Part shown: piece after piece, positions 25,821 through 38,191 of the stretch
Layout: every line of letters begins with the position of its first letter
Numbering within the stretch: the first letter of the stretch is position 1
Source of the DNA: Hybos culiciformis
Lineage: Eukaryota > Arthropoda > Insecta > Diptera > Hybotidae
DNA: 64,000 nucleotides
Reading direction: 5' to 3'
Assembly (NCBI GenBank): GCA_964007475.1
Contig: OZ023275.1
Coordinates: forward strand, 8,659,829 to 8,723,828
The notes under the pieces: model-generated
What the model saw: only the letters and a program-made list of their open reading frames with translations
Told to the model about the DNA's origin: nothing
Database searches by the model: none
Translations under genes and position numbers: made by a program

Positions 25821-27326
25821 CTTTCATATTTCTGCTAGGGTGTGGTAAGTAGAAGTTGTTGACATTTAAAATAAAGTTTTTCTTATTATTTATTATTTAT
25901 TATTTAATTTCAAAAAATTAACAAAATAATTTGTTTAAAACTAAAGTTGTGTCATATATGTCTTACGTTTTAACATTTTAAACATTTTTTTTTTCTATCG
26001 TGTCCATTAATTAAAAATATATAGGTTTTTTTATATTACATTGTATTAAATTTATATATATGTTATGTATTTTTATCTCTTTTTTCACGTTCAATAGAAA
26101 ACAGCTACAACCTCATGCCTCCCAGTAAATATCCAGTCGAACTGTCTTTTTTAGCTCATTATGAATATAATATGGATTAAGATCAGCAAACGAACATGTT
26201 TCCGTTTTCGTGCTAAATTACATTACGAATGCTCATTTTGATAAATTCATCAAACTTCACATAATTTTGAAATTGAAAATAGAAAATAAATTCAAATTAA
26301 TTCAAAAAAAATATTATTTGATTTGTATAAGTTTTTTGTTTTGCATCTTAAAATATAATTATTAAACATATAGTTTTGTTTTAACTAATATACATATAAC
26401 AACATTTTATATCTTGATGATGGTCACTCACTTAGCAAAGATATAAATAAGACTTCTTTTAACTTCATTCTAATATTTTACTTTGACATTTTCATTGAAT
26501 AATATATTTCTTAAAAATTGAAATTCAAGTTTAAAAATTAAAATTCTTCACATTGAATGTAAGTAATTCTTAAAAAAATAAATTAATATGACTTCATGTT
26601 AAACAAAAATATTTGTACATACTATGTATAATACGTGTAAATTTTCTTAAAACTTGTTAGTAAAGATGTGATAAAACGTAATTTCAAAAAAAAAAAAACA
26701 TAAATTGCCCATAAATAAACAACATTTTACTCGTTTTTTATCATCATTCATAACAAAAATAATGTCTATTTATAAGAAAAATCATAAAAATAATTATATA
26801 ATAATATGTTGAAGTTAAAAATAGTTCATTAATACGAAAATATGGTCCTTATTAACATCGAATATTTAACCCCAAATTCTTGAACTTTTTAGTATTCGAA
26901 TTACTTATTAAGCTTAATTTGAAATTTACATAAGCACTCTTAAAAACATCTAATACTACTAATTTTTTCGTCCTTAAGAGAATATAAACAATAGCTAAAT
27001 ACATAAACACAAACACAAAAGTAAGAAAACTGCTACACGGTCTAGTAACATGTCAAATATCAAAATTAACCAAATATGTATCCTAAATTGAATGTCCATT
27101 TAAAAGGACCGTTAAAACTTATTTCTCTTTAAGTTTACACTGTATTGAACTAAAATTCAACCTTGGTTTTTTTTTTAATTTTTATGTTCTGAAAGTACAT
27201 ATTACGTATTCAGTATAAAATATATAAAACTTGAAAAAAAAATTACCCAAGCTCGAAAAATGCTTAATTTGCAAATTATGTTTCTAATTTTTGATTGATT
27301 TAAAAAATAAAATGCAAACACTGCGT

Positions 27327-27348
27327 TATTATTATTATTATTATTATT
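27327..27348. repeat. ATT trinucleotide microsatellite
   Basis: About seven ATT units followed by a looser ATTTTT-rich tail. Confidence 0.85.
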
Positions 27349-27897
27349 TTTATTATTTTATTCCATTATAATATTTATGTTTTTTTTTTTATCACAGCAT
27401 ATGTATAAAAGTATATGTATAGAGAAATAAAGTTGATTTACCTTGTAACAAAAATGTTATTGATATTAATTTTAATTTTTTTTTCATTATAATTCAACCA
27501 ATGCTGAAAATTGAATATATTAAATTAATATTATTATCTTTTTTTTTTTAATGATGGAATAATGAAAAATAATAATATTTAAGTTAATGATATAAAAAAA
27601 AAAACAAATCATAAATTTTGCTCTAAATAATTTCAATTTCTCTATATTTTTTTTTGGTATATCAAAATAATTTAGAGATCATTATAGTCAACCGTATTCT
27701 GAAAAATTGTATAACGACCAGATTTCTGATTCATTCACAAACTGACTGCGCTGATTATTGTAAAATCACATATCCTGCATTTAATTCTTCAATTTTTCCA
27801 GTTCCTGCCTCATACTAAAATTATTCTTATAAATATAGTATTTGTGATTCAATTGCTTCGGTATAAAGTTTTATATATCGCGATTAAAATGAGCTTA

Positions 27898-28242
27898 GGG
27901 GCTGTTCACAAATTACGTAACGGCCTAAGGGGGGGGGGGGGGGGTTTGAAATTTTGTTACGGTTTGTTACGACGGGGGGGGGGGTGTTTATAAAAATGTT
28001 ATGTAACCAAATTTCCTCCTTTTTATAAAAAAAATTACACTAAATAAGTTATAATGAATTTTGTTTTGTTTATTCGAATAAAAAAATTTTTCAAAAAGTA
28101 ATTTAAATAGTGTTTAACTTTTGTTACGTTATTCTTCTGGGGGGAGGGGGGGGTCTTCGGAATTTGTTACGATCTGTTACTATGGGGGGGGGGGGGGTTA
28201 AAAAACGGCAAAAAAAGCGTTACGTAATATGTGAACAGTCCC
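27898..28242. mobile_element. MITE with four long G runs (345 bp), PIF/Harbinger-like termini
   Basis: The left end is GGGGCTGTTCACAAATTACG; the right end, reverse-complemented, begins GGGACTGTTCACATATTACG. TTA flanks both sides (27895-27897, 28243-28245), a 3-bp duplication of the kind PIF/Harbinger elements make. Inside, the + strand carries G runs of 16 (27929-27944), 11 (27974-27984), 6+8 split by one A (28139-28153) and 14 (28184-28197). Each pair brackets a similar TTTGTTACG...TGTTAC segment, so the two halves contain a direct repeat of about 55 bp. There is no coding capacity. Superfamily is tentative. Homopolymer lengths may be affected by sequencing error. Confidence 0.75.
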
Positions 28243-28245
28243 TTA

Positions 28246-31200
28246 CCTTAAAATAACGAATGTCTTTAAACATTAAAAGTTTGAACTCATCACGACAGAC
28301 ATAAATAAGAAAATAAAAATTACACATAACTTCCATCCTCAACATATCTATATAAATACAACAAAATTATTACAAGGCAAAAAAAATAAAAAACTTCGAT
28401 AATTTAAAATCTGATTGCTCTGTAAATTTGTTTATTTGGGACATATCAATCATAAGGGTATTACAGCTAACTATAAATATAGTAAAAAACTAGTTGGTAC
28501 TTAATTAAGAAATTCTTTTGAACAAATTTATCAATCAATTACCTTTTTTTTTCAATTTCTTCACACATAAAAAAAAATAGCTATGACCTAGTTAACAACA
28601 CATTATAATTATATATGTATATAATGTATCCATCATTATCACATTTCTAAATAGTAAATATATACGTATATAATTCTTTATAATTCACTGACAGGTTTCT
28701 GTCGGCTTTTCTAAAATACATTTAAATATTGTTACCGTTTCTTAGCTATATAAAAACTGATTTTCTTCTAATAGTTTTAACATACACATACATATATATA
28801 GAAATAATGAAAGAATTTATTTTTCAATCTAAATATTGTACACTAACTGAACTCTTCAATTAAAATGTATCTTAATATACTCCATATACACAATAAATAA
28901 GTTGTTTTCACTTTATTTCCGTTTCAAGTTAAGAAACTAAATTAATATTTTTTTTTCTGTTTTTCAAATGATATTAAATATCTATCAATCAATCATTAAT
29001 CTGTCCGAATTGATGTTTATCAAATTCAAAGGTGAAAAATAAAGCAAAATCTTAAATTAGTTTTTCGCGCCAGTAAATTTTTTTTTTTTATTCACGCATA
29101 CCTAATAATAAATATAAACATCATAGATCAAAAAAATCAATCAAATTTCTAATAAATAAAATTCGTAATTATATTTCGGTATACCTATGTGCATATCGTA
29201 GAGTTATTTTTTTCTGCATTAAATTTCTGTATAAGATATAAAATTAGATATTGTTTTTAAACTTTATGCTTGAGGTGAAAAGTTTAAGAAAAAAAATTAA
29301 TTTATAAACAAAAAAATTAAAATATGAAAATAAAGTTACGAGCAATAATTGAATAGGTATAGAAATTTATTTAATTTGAATTATTTTAGCAAGTAACTAA
29401 CTTTTTTTTAACAAAAATGTGAAACTGATATTAGAATAAAGTTTGTCAAAGCGATAGGTAGACGAAAAGACATTAGTTATTTTAATATATATTCTAGATC
29501 TAACTATTTTTTTTCCATCAATTTATTTATTATTTTTAATCTTATATTTAACATTTTAGACTGAAAAGAATTTTTAAAGTATATTAAATCCTATAGTAAT
29601 AAGACAGAATAAATATTCCATAAATTTATTAGGTAATTTTTTTTTATGTTTTAAGCTTATAAATTTTCTAATTTTTAACCTTGCAAAATCAAAATCTTAT
29701 GGATATTAATTTTTTTTTTTTTTTTCAATATTTACCTGTTTGATAAATGAATACCACCATTAGATTTATGTGTATGTAATTTTCTCTAAAAAAACATATA
29801 TAAATTAATATACGTGTATGTAATAGATTTTTAGAAAATGTAGTTCAATGGAAAATGAAGTTCAAAAATATAAGAACAAAAATGTCTAAAAGACTTCAAA
29901 ATTTCTTAATTTATTTAGAAAGTATCAATAGCTTTTGATGGCAACCTCGTGAAAAAGAATAATTAGAAAAAAAATGGACCACTGATTGATAATTAAAGTA
30001 TAATTATTTAATATTCATATAACAAACAATATACTTGGCACCGGATAATTATTTAACTATGATAGTTTTTTTTTTTAATTAAAAGCTCTTAATAGAAAAA
30101 AAACCTTAGTGTTTAGCTGCAGATAATTATTATTATTTAGTTTTCTTCTGTTTAAAAAAAAATTTACATACAAAAAGCATAAAATAGTCATAATTATTGT
30201 TTTTCAACATTAGAATGTTAATTGAAAAATGCTAATTATACAAACATTAAAGAAAACAGTGTATAATGATTTCATAAGACAATATTAATTAACAAAATTT
30301 ATGCATAGGTTAAAAATTTCTAAAAATATTTTTTACGGAATACTGCTGTAACGCACCCCAGTAATAGATAATACCACTTGTAGAATAAATAACCTCAAAT
30401 TATTACCACAATTTCATTGAAAATGCAAATTTGTTGTCTTCAAAAAAAATATCATTTTTAAAAATAAATTTATGTGAAAATTAAATCAAAGATATTAAGA
30501 ATTAATACGATCAAGCGTTCAGATCACTCACAGATTACCTGAATTATAAATTTTTTATGCAGTTTCCAAAAATTCTAAAGCGCTAAAAATTATTTATAAT
30601 CAGAAAATTAATTCAATTGAAAAAAAAAATAAATAAAAACCTTGGAATTCTTTTTTAATTTAATTTTTAATTTTTTTTTTTTTCTTTAATAAATTCTATT
30701 ATTAAAAAAAATTTCATTAGATTATATTCTGGAATATTAAATGAAAAATTCTTTTCTTAGATCATTAATTTAAAACAAAATTATTATTAACTTCATTATA
30801 TATATATATGATGTGCGCGCGCATAATGTTCCAAAGTTAATTAAAGATAATGATTTTAAATTCAATACACCATAACGATTATTCTTTTGAGTGAAACGAT
30901 GAAATTTTTTTTGGATATATTATGTAATATTATATAACCCAGTGGTATTTTCAAGTGAAGAACATAATTATATTATATTCATTAAAAATTTTGATTTTAA
31001 TTTTAGAATTAAACTATAATAGTTACGCGTTAAATTGTACACAAACAAAAAAAAAAACAAAATTTCGCTATTAAAACTAAGAAACTTAAACAATGTTTAT
31101 TTCTGTTCAACAAATTTTTATTTGAATTAAAGATAAAACACTTCTATGTATTCAAACAAACGTCTATATCTTATTTTTAGAACCTATCAATTAGAATATG

Positions 31201-34200
31201 AACGTTAATTGACATCAGTGATTTCTGTTCTAAATATAGGTTAAAAAAAAAAAATAATAAAAAGACGACTAAAAAAATTTGCAATAAACATTTTCATTTA
31301 ACTAAATATATAGTAAAAAAAGAAATATACATTTAAATAAAAATAAGTGAAAATAATAATAACATATGTATAAAACGAAATAATAATGATTATGATGACA
31401 CAATATTTTTCAGAAAACCCACGCGAATACAATTTTGAATTCGAAATTAACAAGACATATCTAATTTCTCTAAAAAAAAAATTCAAAAAATTATACGTAC
31501 CTATATTGTGGTTTATTTAATAAAAAAAAATTATAAAAACAAAACTTTTCGTTTATTTAATCTTTTATCAAATTGCTTGACACATTGCATGTGCATTGAA
31601 TACAATTATGTTGACATTAATCAATTAAGCATGTAAATTTAATTTATGCTAAATTTTACAAACCCAGCGGGTTAGTCAGCATATTATTTGAAAATTGAAA
31701 ATTATTGTCCAAAACTTGTTATTTTATTAAGTATTTATAATTACAAGTCGACAGTAACCCATTCCTCGATAGGTATTTAATATTAAAAACCCCAAACTTA
31801 TTCAATCAACTACTGAACCAAATAAAGAAGACTGTAGTAGGAAGATGACATAAAATTTTGTGAATTTTTTAAGTCTTACGAGAATGCATATTGCGTTATA
31901 TATTTTTAAATATATACATACCTATATAACTTTCAAGTATTCATTTAAAGTGAATATCTGAAATTATAATTTAAATCAAATTTTAATGGAAAATTAACAT
32001 TATAAAAATCACTTTAACATACTCTTAGAAAATTTTCAAGTTTATTTAATTTAATCAATATATATGCAGATGAAAATAAACTTCATTTGAAATTTTTTTT
32101 TTTTATAGTAACGGTATGAAATGGCATATACAGGTAGATATGCTAATAAGATATTTTAAAAATTATAAATAAGTATCGCTTAAAGAAATCTAAATCTTTC
32201 CATGAAGAATATTAATGAGGTCATTTCAATATAACATCTACATAGAATATTTTTATGATGTTTTTTTGTTTTTATAGAATTGATTAAGTGCTCCCTGTAA
32301 AATAAACATAAAATTTCTATAAAATAAATAATGTACCATTATAATAAAATTTAGATACATTGTGTCTTATTTCTTCAAAATTTTCATTTATCTTAGAGAA
32401 TACATATATGTATACTATATTTAACATTTGCATATGAAAGAAGATAAAATTTTGTAAAGAATTATTTATAAAAAATTATTTACAATTTATTTTTGAATAT
32501 ATGTATGTTCTGAACATAAAAATATATGTGTAGGAAACTTTCATAATTTTCATGTTGTTTTTATTATTATTTTCAATTTCAGAATCTTCAACTCGAACGC
32601 ATAAATAAAGCCATGTTCATAATAAATCGAATAGATAAAATTGATAATGTTGTAAAGAAGGTTGGTTGGTTATGTCACGAATCAATGTTTTTGTTCTCAA
32701 CATAAAATTTATATAATTAAAAATATATTTACTTAAAATTTTCTCTCTATCAGAAATACTATTAAGAAAAATATTGAACCATATAATCATGAATTTAAAA
32801 TCATAATATAAAATGATCAATTTATCACGGAATTTTTAATATATTTTGGCTCCATGATGATCGGCATAATTGAAATCTCCACAAACATTTATTTTAAACA
32901 AATAATTATCATTGTATAAATTAAATTTAATAAAAAAAAAATGTGTGAGCATTATTATTTATTTATTTTTTTTAATTTTACACATTTTTTATGTTATTCA
33001 TTGTAAATTAAAATAAATCACGAACATAAAACGAGTAACTGCTGCTGTCATACTATTGATAGTTTAAGGTGGAATTTATATGCGGTTAACAATTGTTTTA
33101 TAATAACATTAAGATATTTTTATAATTATTGAATTAAAGGAGCATTTCATTAACAAACTTTCTCAGATTAAAAAAAAAATGAAAGCTTAGAACTGCTATA
33201 AGTGCTTTAAATTATTTTAGATTATGATTTGAAAATGAAAAAGAAAATTAATTTGACGTTAAAACATAACTCGAATAAGAATAAAATCATGAAACGGAAA
33301 AAAAACATCATGTTTGCTATGATTAATACGGTGCGAAGGCGAAAGTTTGCTATTATGTTTATTTTTTGCATAAAAATAAAGATATCTTAAATGTTAGTAT
33401 CTACAACGCTTACATTTTGAAATAAATAAAATTGGTTTTATGTTTAAAAAAATCATCAATGTCTAACTTCAAAGTACAATTAGTAAACAAAAAAAAACTA
33501 ACAATAATTATTTCAAGAAAACATTGTTTTTCTAATTCGATTAACAAAACAAAATAATAAAAAAAACACACACATTTACGCGAAGCATTTACGTGTGTCA
33601 TGCTGTCTTATTCTTAGGTGTAATGATCTGTAGTAGGTAAAGATACCTGCTGGAATAATTTTATTTAAAAAGTTTTTTTTTACTTTTTAATTTGATGAAA
33701 ATGATAATAAAAAAAAATCAATAAGTTTTTCTATTATTTTATATTTTAAATAATTTTATTTTTTTGTTCATTTTCAATTAAAAAACAAGGTCGGTGTGAG
33801 ATTTTTCTATAATGATAAAATATATTATTCGTTTAATCAAAATTCAATATATGATATTCAATTCACACTCCACATGCATTTCGATATTAAATTGAGTTAG
33901 AAATAAAATATTTATGTTTTTAGTTCCCTTCGAACATTTGTCTATTCAAAAAAGATAGTTGGCTCAAAATTTTGTTTTGAAGATTTATAACTATGGACTG
34001 AAGTCATTTATGTCCTGTGTATACATATTTGTACATTTATTATTTAAATATTTTCTCATAACCATACTATTTAAATTATTACTGATTTTTTTTTATAAAA
34101 GTCCACTCAACGTTTTCCTAACAATTTGTGCCCACAAAACTAAATATATGCTAAATTTACAGTAAAAACTTCAGATATTATTACATTTATGAAACTATAT

Positions 34201-36464
34201 TCTGTTTATAATAAATTATAAATTAATCTTAATTATTTACAGACAGGAACTGGAAACGAAGTAGAGCATTTTAATAGTAAACAAAAAAAAAGAACTTGAC
34301 GTAATAAAAATTTCTATCTGTTTTAAGTTATTTTGAATAAGGCGTTGACTTTATCTGAAAGCTATTAAAAAAAAAAATTTTATTTGTACACAATATATAT
34401 TTTATTTTTTACATACAAAATTGCTTTCCAAAAAAAAAAAAGAATATGAAACAAGATCTCCGCAAATTGCCTGTCTGCAAGACGAATTTAATATACAAAC
34501 ATAGTGGATACCGACAAAAAAAAATCCAGAAGATGAACAATGAATTCATTTGTTCAACCAATGGTTAACCAAAAAGTTATAATAATCGTAGAGCAAAAGG
34601 AGTTGCCAAAAAAAATTCTTTATAATATGGATAAATTCATCCAATCGAAAATGTTAGAAAAAATGTTGAATTAAAATTTTGAAAATAATTTTATGTAAAT
34701 GAAATAGCTTTGAACAATCTTGTAACGCTTCAACTTAACGTCAAATTCAATAATGAGACCAAACCGAAATAGTTATTATCATTTCATCGAATGGAAAAAA
34801 TTAAAATCAAATTAAGTTTATGAAAAGCAAAAATTAAATACTTTTTTGACATATATAATTTCTCACAATTATTATTATTATTAAAAATGCAAAATTATTT
34901 TGAGTTATTGGATATAGCGTTCCATAATTTCTTCTACATTTATTTAAAAAATTAAAAAAAATTATTTTGTATCGCCCAAAGATTAATCAAAATATATGCT
35001 TTTTATATAATTTTTTCATAATTTTATTTTTTTTGTGTATTTTATGAGCGTATGCACAATATAAATATAGGGGGTTCCAGATACAATATATACAAAAAAT
35101 AAAGATAAAATCAAAATATAATTTATTTAAAATTTTTTTTTTTTTATATAAAATATCAAAAAGAAGTCATCGTACTTCATAAATGGAAAACTTGAAGAAT
35201 AAGAAGCAGCAATAAAGAAAAATGTTAAATATTTTTTGTTATCTTTACTTTTATATATTAAATAAAAAAAAATATAAATATATAATTACAATAATCTTTT
35301 TGTGAGATGAATGGATCAAAAAAAATAAAAAAAATTTTGAATGCACGTACACAACACACACTTCAAATTAACATTATTATTATTACTTATAAAACTAAAC
35401 AACTTTTAAACGATAATAATATAAAAGTCACGCAACAAATAATTTAAATAACTTAAAAACAAATTCGAAATTGGGTACAGCAGGAGCTGTTGCCAGCTAA
35501 TTTTTTTTTTTTTTATGAGTTTTGCTCTAAAAAATCATTAAAATTTTATTATTGACAGATGCTTGGAAAACAAAAAAACACCTGCACATCATGAAATAAA
35601 AGTGCAAACGATGTCAAACCAGTAAAAAAAAAACAGAAATATACATATTTGTAACCTGTGTAGTATGCGCTTTCAATTACTATGTGATTAAAAATATGTA
35701 CTTACTATGTATGTTTGTTAGTATTTTTAATTTCTAATTATAAAAATAGAAATTTATTTTATTTTATTTTTTATTTTTTTTTAAATCTTCACTTTATAAA
35801 AAAAAGTTGTTTATGTTTTTAAAGTTATTTATAAACATTAGATTTAAGTGATGATAATAATATTTTAAAACATTTATTTGTAACATGGGTGCGTGTTAAC
35901 AAAAATTATAACAGAGCATATGTGTGAATAACATTAAACTAAACAGCATTTGTAATGTTTGCAAAAATAACTAATAACTTTTTTAAACTCTGATGCGGCT
36001 AACTTTCAAATCTGGCCCAACACAGAGATCATTAAAGAACATTGGGATCACATTGTAATGAATGCAATGAATTATTTTTCTGAAATAGTGTTTTGAAGCT
36101 TCGTAGCGATTATCAAATTTATGTATTTATTTGGTGAAAGATGAACATTAAATGGCAGAGCCTATTAATATGAACCTGACTTACATGTAATCATAACACT
36201 TCATAAGCTGAGTACTATATAACTATTATTTATATTTCAAATCAATATAGGTAAAATGAACTTATACATAAATTAAACTTTTTTAATTTAAGAAAGTTAT
36301 CTTTATGTTTTAATGTCAATTAATACAAAGTGCTAAATAAAATTAAAAAACATTTATATCAGAACATTTCTCATACATCCACTGTGAATTTCATCTAATT
36401 AAACCTTCATACGGTATTAATAAAATGATAAATAAATTAATAAATTTATCTTTTTTTAACAACA
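28246..36464. other. Gene-poor AT-rich interval
   Basis: No recognised gene. It contains a TGCGCGCGCA palindrome (30814-30823) next to a TA run, many A/T homopolymers, and an exon-like open stretch at 32583-32705 described separately. Other open frames here are short and low in complexity. Confidence 0.45.
32583..32705 (+). other. Orphan exon-like segment, possible coiled coil
   Basis: A strong acceptor (TTTTTATTATTATTTTCAATTTCAG, ending 32582) is followed by 40 open codons and a TAA. The translation begins NLQLERINKAMFIINRIDKI and has heptad-like spacing of Leu/Ile/Val. I cannot name a family and see no partner exons. It may be a true terminal exon of an unrecognised + strand gene, a relic, or chance. 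Confidence 0.2.
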
Positions 36465-36466
36465 TA

Positions 36467-36916
36467 TCGTCCCCTCAGATCAGAACTACTCTAAGTCCAA
36501 AATTTAAAATTTTACAGGAGAGCTATTTTAAGATTAAAAACTGTTTCTTTGTTTAAGAAAGTGATGTATGCCAAAAAGTTTATCATTTTTCAATCATTTT
36601 GAGAGGGGCAATGGGTGAAATACCCTGTTTCAGAACTAATTAAATTTCAAATAAGTGGACATACAATGATTTTTCCGGTAAAAAAAAAATATGTTGGGCA
36701 TAGGATTATTTTGTACTTACCTATGTTTTGAACACGAAAAACAATTTAAACAAAAACGTGTTTTTGCACACACATCAGAAACCATTTAAACAAATCAGAA
36801 ACAATTTAAACAAAAACGTGTTTTTGCACACACATCAGAAACCGTACTAGCTAATAAGTAAATAAAACCGTTTTTGAAAAAAATGGACTTAGAATAGTTC
36901 TGATCTGAGGGGACGA
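36467..36916. mobile_element. TA-flanked MITE with 33-bp inverted ends (450 bp)
   Basis: The left end 36467-36499 begins TCGTCCCCTCAGATCAGAAC and continues to CTCTAAGTCCA. The right end 36884-36916 is its reverse complement with one mismatch. TA flanks both sides (36465-36466, 36917-36918), as in Tc1/mariner-type insertions. No transposase is encoded. The interior contains a 60-bp-period tandem duplication listed separately. Confidence 0.8.
36741..36843. repeat. 60-bp-period tandem duplication inside a MITE
   Basis: The 43-bp string starting ACAATTTAAACAAAAACGTG at 36741 recurs identically at 36801, exactly 60 bp later, running on through TTTTTGCACACACATCAGAAACC. The lack of any difference suggests a recent event. 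Confidence 0.9.
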
Positions 36917-37406
36917 TATAAAATATACAAAACGAATAATGTATATTATTTTCTATACAAACTAGGTTATTATTATAAATAAATGAATATAACTTCGTAC
37001 ATACATATCTTTAAATGCACATAATAGTCTTATATCATTTTTGTTTCCATAGATCCGAAATTCTTTTAACCTGTTTTAGCATCTTAAGTATATTTATAAT
37101 TATAAATATTATAATTTATAGAAATAATTTAGTAAAAAGTATAATTTAATGGATTAAAACAGATGGCATATTTTTAAAAAAAATTTTTGATGCCTAATTA
37201 TCAATAATATAAAATAATGTAAAATAATATAAAATAAGATAAATAGACATAAAAAACAAAATAGAATAAGAAAATAGATTAACTAGGGATTTCGAAATAG
37301 GGACATTAGTTATTAGAAAAAAAAAAAAAACATTTGCTTTAAGATTAAAAAAAAAAATCAAATTGTGAAATAAAAGGAAAATAAATAAAGCAGAATTCAA
37401 AATAAA

Positions 37407-37410
<4 letters not shown>

Positions 37411-37441
<31 letters not shown>
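37411..37441. repeat. TA dinucleotide microsatellite
   Basis: About fifteen uninterrupted TA units, the longest dinucleotide run in the window. Confidence 0.9.
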
Positions 37442-37444
<3 letters not shown>

Positions 37445-37786
37445 AATGGATTTTAACTTTTGTGAAAAATTATTTCTTAACAGTTTCTAATAGGAAAAGT
37501 TTTAAATATCTTTTACTTAAATAAAAAAAACTTTCAATGTTTTAATTTCTTATAAAATAATGTTTTTTTTTTTATATTAAAATACAGAACTTCAGAATTA
37601 CTTTTTACATTCTTCTTCTTGTTAAATGGAGGCCATGAAGCTTAGCACGATTACTGACTATAAATTATTATTATAGTTATCACTAATGAATCAATTATTT
37701 TAAAAATAAAAAAAAAATAGTTTAACTCATGTTTTGAATTTATGATGGTTACCTGTCATAAGATAAAAATACTAATGTATAGAAAT

Positions 37787-38191
37787 TTAAAAAACTAAGA
37801 TACTAAAATAATTACTCACAATTAAAACTTGGATTAGAAAATAAATTCCCTTATAAATCATTTGTTTTCTTATTTCTGAGCTCGATGGGGTTAGGTTGTG
37901 AAATTGACTCGCATTTTTAATCAATAACATCATCCAATCTATATACAAAAGGATATCGCATTTCACGAACAATCTTGAGAATCTTGAGAATGTATTTTGC
38001 TTTGACACAAATATTGATTTTTGATTGAAATGGTATGCTATATTATTTAATTCATAATAGTTATAATAATGATTCGTCAAAACTAAAGTAAATGATACGA
38101 TTTCATTCTTTTCCAAATTTATGTTTGAAAATTTTCTAATTTCATATTTTCTTCTAGTAAACACAACAATTCCTGGATGCGTTGCATTAAT
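37787..38191 (-). other. Unassigned long open frame, possible relic
   Basis: Reading from just after a TAA near 38193, about 134 codons stay open to the stop at 37787; there is no ATG near the start. The product begins INATHPGIVVFTRRKYEIRK and later contains LLYIDWMMLLIKNASQFHNL. Composition is more mixed than in the T-run ORFs of this window. A 9-bp tandem repeat (ATCTTGAGA, about 37973-37990) lies inside. With stops at about one codon in ten at this base composition, such a run is uncommon but not decisive. Family unknown. Confidence 0.2.

Larger units (their letters stand above)
18994..27894. other. Gene-poor AT-rich interval with homopolymer blocks
   Basis: No gene is recognised. Long A and T runs dominate 19730-21050 and 22560-23110. 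Between them 20940-22200 is more complex: inverted forkhead-type heptamers GTTTACA (21199-21205) and GTAAACA (21221-21227), a 16-bp palindrome (21279-21294) and a TGACCT/TGACTCA cluster (22105-22129). A CAG run lies at 23175-23201, an AT run at 24945-24961, an AAT run at 25797-25820 and an ATT run at 27327-27348. This could be intron or intergenic sequence of the wge-like gene. Confidence 0.45.
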
